Shown here: in pieces, positions 7,719-7,998 of the stretch
Numbering within the stretch: the first letter of the stretch is position 1
Layout of the letters: each line of letters begins with the position of its first letter
Assembly (NCBI GenBank): GCA_964415045.1
Contig: CAYPZL010000224.1
Span: 1-7,998 of the forward strand
Length of the DNA stretch: 7,998 nt
Reading direction: 5' to 3'
Source: CAYPZL01 sp964415045
GTDB lineage: Bacteria; Planctomycetota; Phycisphaerae; Sedimentisphaerales; Anaerobacaceae
Notes under the pieces: model-generated
Told to the model about the DNA's origin: nothing
Seen by the model: the letters and a program-made list of their open reading frames with translations, nothing else
Databases searched by the model: none
Translations under genes and position numbers: made by a program

Positions 7719-7786
7719 AGCTCCCTGACAACGACGATTACGGTGTGCTGTGCCACACGAATCGGGAAATCTTTTGCAGGGCGAGT

Positions 7787-7880
7787 TTGTCATCCTGACG
7801 CGGAGCCGAAGGATCTACTCACCGTACAGGCGGTTTCTTCCGACCGCAGCCCCGATCCTTCATTACGTTCAGGATGACAA
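7787..7880. repeat. REP-like imperfect palindrome
   Basis: The outer arms TTGTCATCCTGA (7787-7798) and TCAGGATGACAA (7869-7880) are a perfect 12-bp inverted pair. Inside them GAAGGATC (7808-7815) pairs with GATCCTTC (7854-7861). At the centre GCGGT (7830-7834) pairs with ACCGC (7843-7847) around an 8-nt loop. A further direct copy of GAAGGATC follows at 7881-7888. The outer sequence resembles a dispersed intergenic palindrome of the TCATCCTGA...GAAGGATC type that I recall from many environmental bacterial genomes. It could be a REP/MITE-like element mobilised in trans, or act as an RNA hairpin. Confidence 0.75.
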
Positions 7881-7928
7881 GAAGGATCACATGAACTGAC
7901 AATCATCCACTCGAGAGAAGGAGTCACG

Positions 7929-7976
7929 ATGAACCTGGACTTTTCCGTGTCATTTCGGCAAGCGTGCATGAAGTAG
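7929..7976 (+). CDS. 15-codon frame with strong RBS; possibly the interrupted start of a gene beyond the edge
   Basis: AAGGAG lies 5 nt before the ATG at 7929. The frame encodes only MNLDFSVSFRQACMK before TAG at 7974-7976. Reading on in the same frame gives DFFGGIV to the edge of the window. That piece resembles the start of the first membrane segment of SulP-type anion transporters (D-x-x-AG-I/L-V/T), where a short lead-in of this length is usual. This would make the TAG a nonsense mutation, a sequence error or a read-through site. Alternatives are a leader peptide, a real gene in another frame starting after 7976, or a chance ATG. Too little sequence is present to decide. Confidence 0.3.
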   Translation: MNLDFSVSFRQACMK

Positions 7977-7998
7977 GATTTTTTTGGTGGTATTGTCA

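Larger units (their letters stand above)
7620..7998. other. 379-bp largely non-coding region to the right edge
   Basis: After the HzsA-like stop, no convincing gene is seen for about 300 bp. The stretch holds a possible promoter (7691-7718), a REP-like palindrome (7787-7880) and, near the edge, an RBS with a short interrupted frame (7929-7976). No clear intrinsic terminator with T-run was found after 7619. Confidence 0.6.

Noticed and set aside
7743..7758. Small hairpin, GTGTG pairing with CACAC
   Set aside because: Only 5 bp of stem and no T-run, so too weak to call a terminator or site.
5964..7793. 609-codon open frame on the minus strand
   Set aside because: It lies opposite the HzsA-like gene, has no recognisable motifs and is Arg/Val/Gly rich, as expected from the antisense frame of a high-GC gene.
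1..7998. CRISPR array, tRNA, rRNA, transposase or phage genes
   Set aside because: No regularly spaced direct repeats, RNA-gene motifs or mobile-element enzymes were seen on either strand.

Overview
The window looks like chromosomal DNA of a high-GC Planctomycetota bacterium, most likely Phycisphaerae or Sedimentisphaerales-like. This rests on gene content, not on a marker gene. The signs are a DUF3160 protein, a peptidase fused to a planctomycete-style beta-helix and LamG tail, a neutral-ceramidase-family protein, and a beta-propeller/dihaem protein related to the alpha subunit of hydrazine synthase. No rRNA, tRNA, CRISPR array, integrase or transposase was seen.

Layout from left to right. 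(1) Positions 1-1467, plus strand: a DUF3160 protein that runs off the left edge, so its N-terminal part is missing. (2) A 151-bp gap with a GC-rich hairpin and a good sigma-70-type promoter. (3) 1619-3865, plus: an exported M14 zinc carboxypeptidase of 748 residues with beta-helix and LamG domains. (4) 3883-5169, minus, converging on the peptidase with a 17-bp gap: an exported protein of the neutral/alkaline ceramidase family whose usual nucleophile serine is replaced. (5) A 143-bp divergent promoter region with an 8-bp inverted repeat. (6) 5313-7619, plus: an exported HzsA-like protein with two CXXCH haem-c motifs. (7) 7620-7998: a mostly non-coding stretch with a possible promoter, a 94-bp REP-like imperfect palindrome and, at the right edge, a strong ribosome binding site in front of a frame broken by TAG after 15 codons.

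The genes do not form one operon. The peptidase has its own promoter, the ceramidase-like gene faces it, and the haem protein is transcribed divergently. What they share is location: three have clear signal peptides, and DUF3160 proteins are usually exported as well. The block therefore reads as extracytoplasmic functions (peptide hydrolysis, amide or lipid hydrolysis, a periplasmic or surface cytochrome) rather than a single pathway. I see no convincing new multi-gene system. The points most worth a second look are the orphan HzsA-like protein, the three-domain peptidase, the altered active sites in two hydrolases, the divergent inverted repeat, the REP-like palindrome and the interrupted frame at the right edge.
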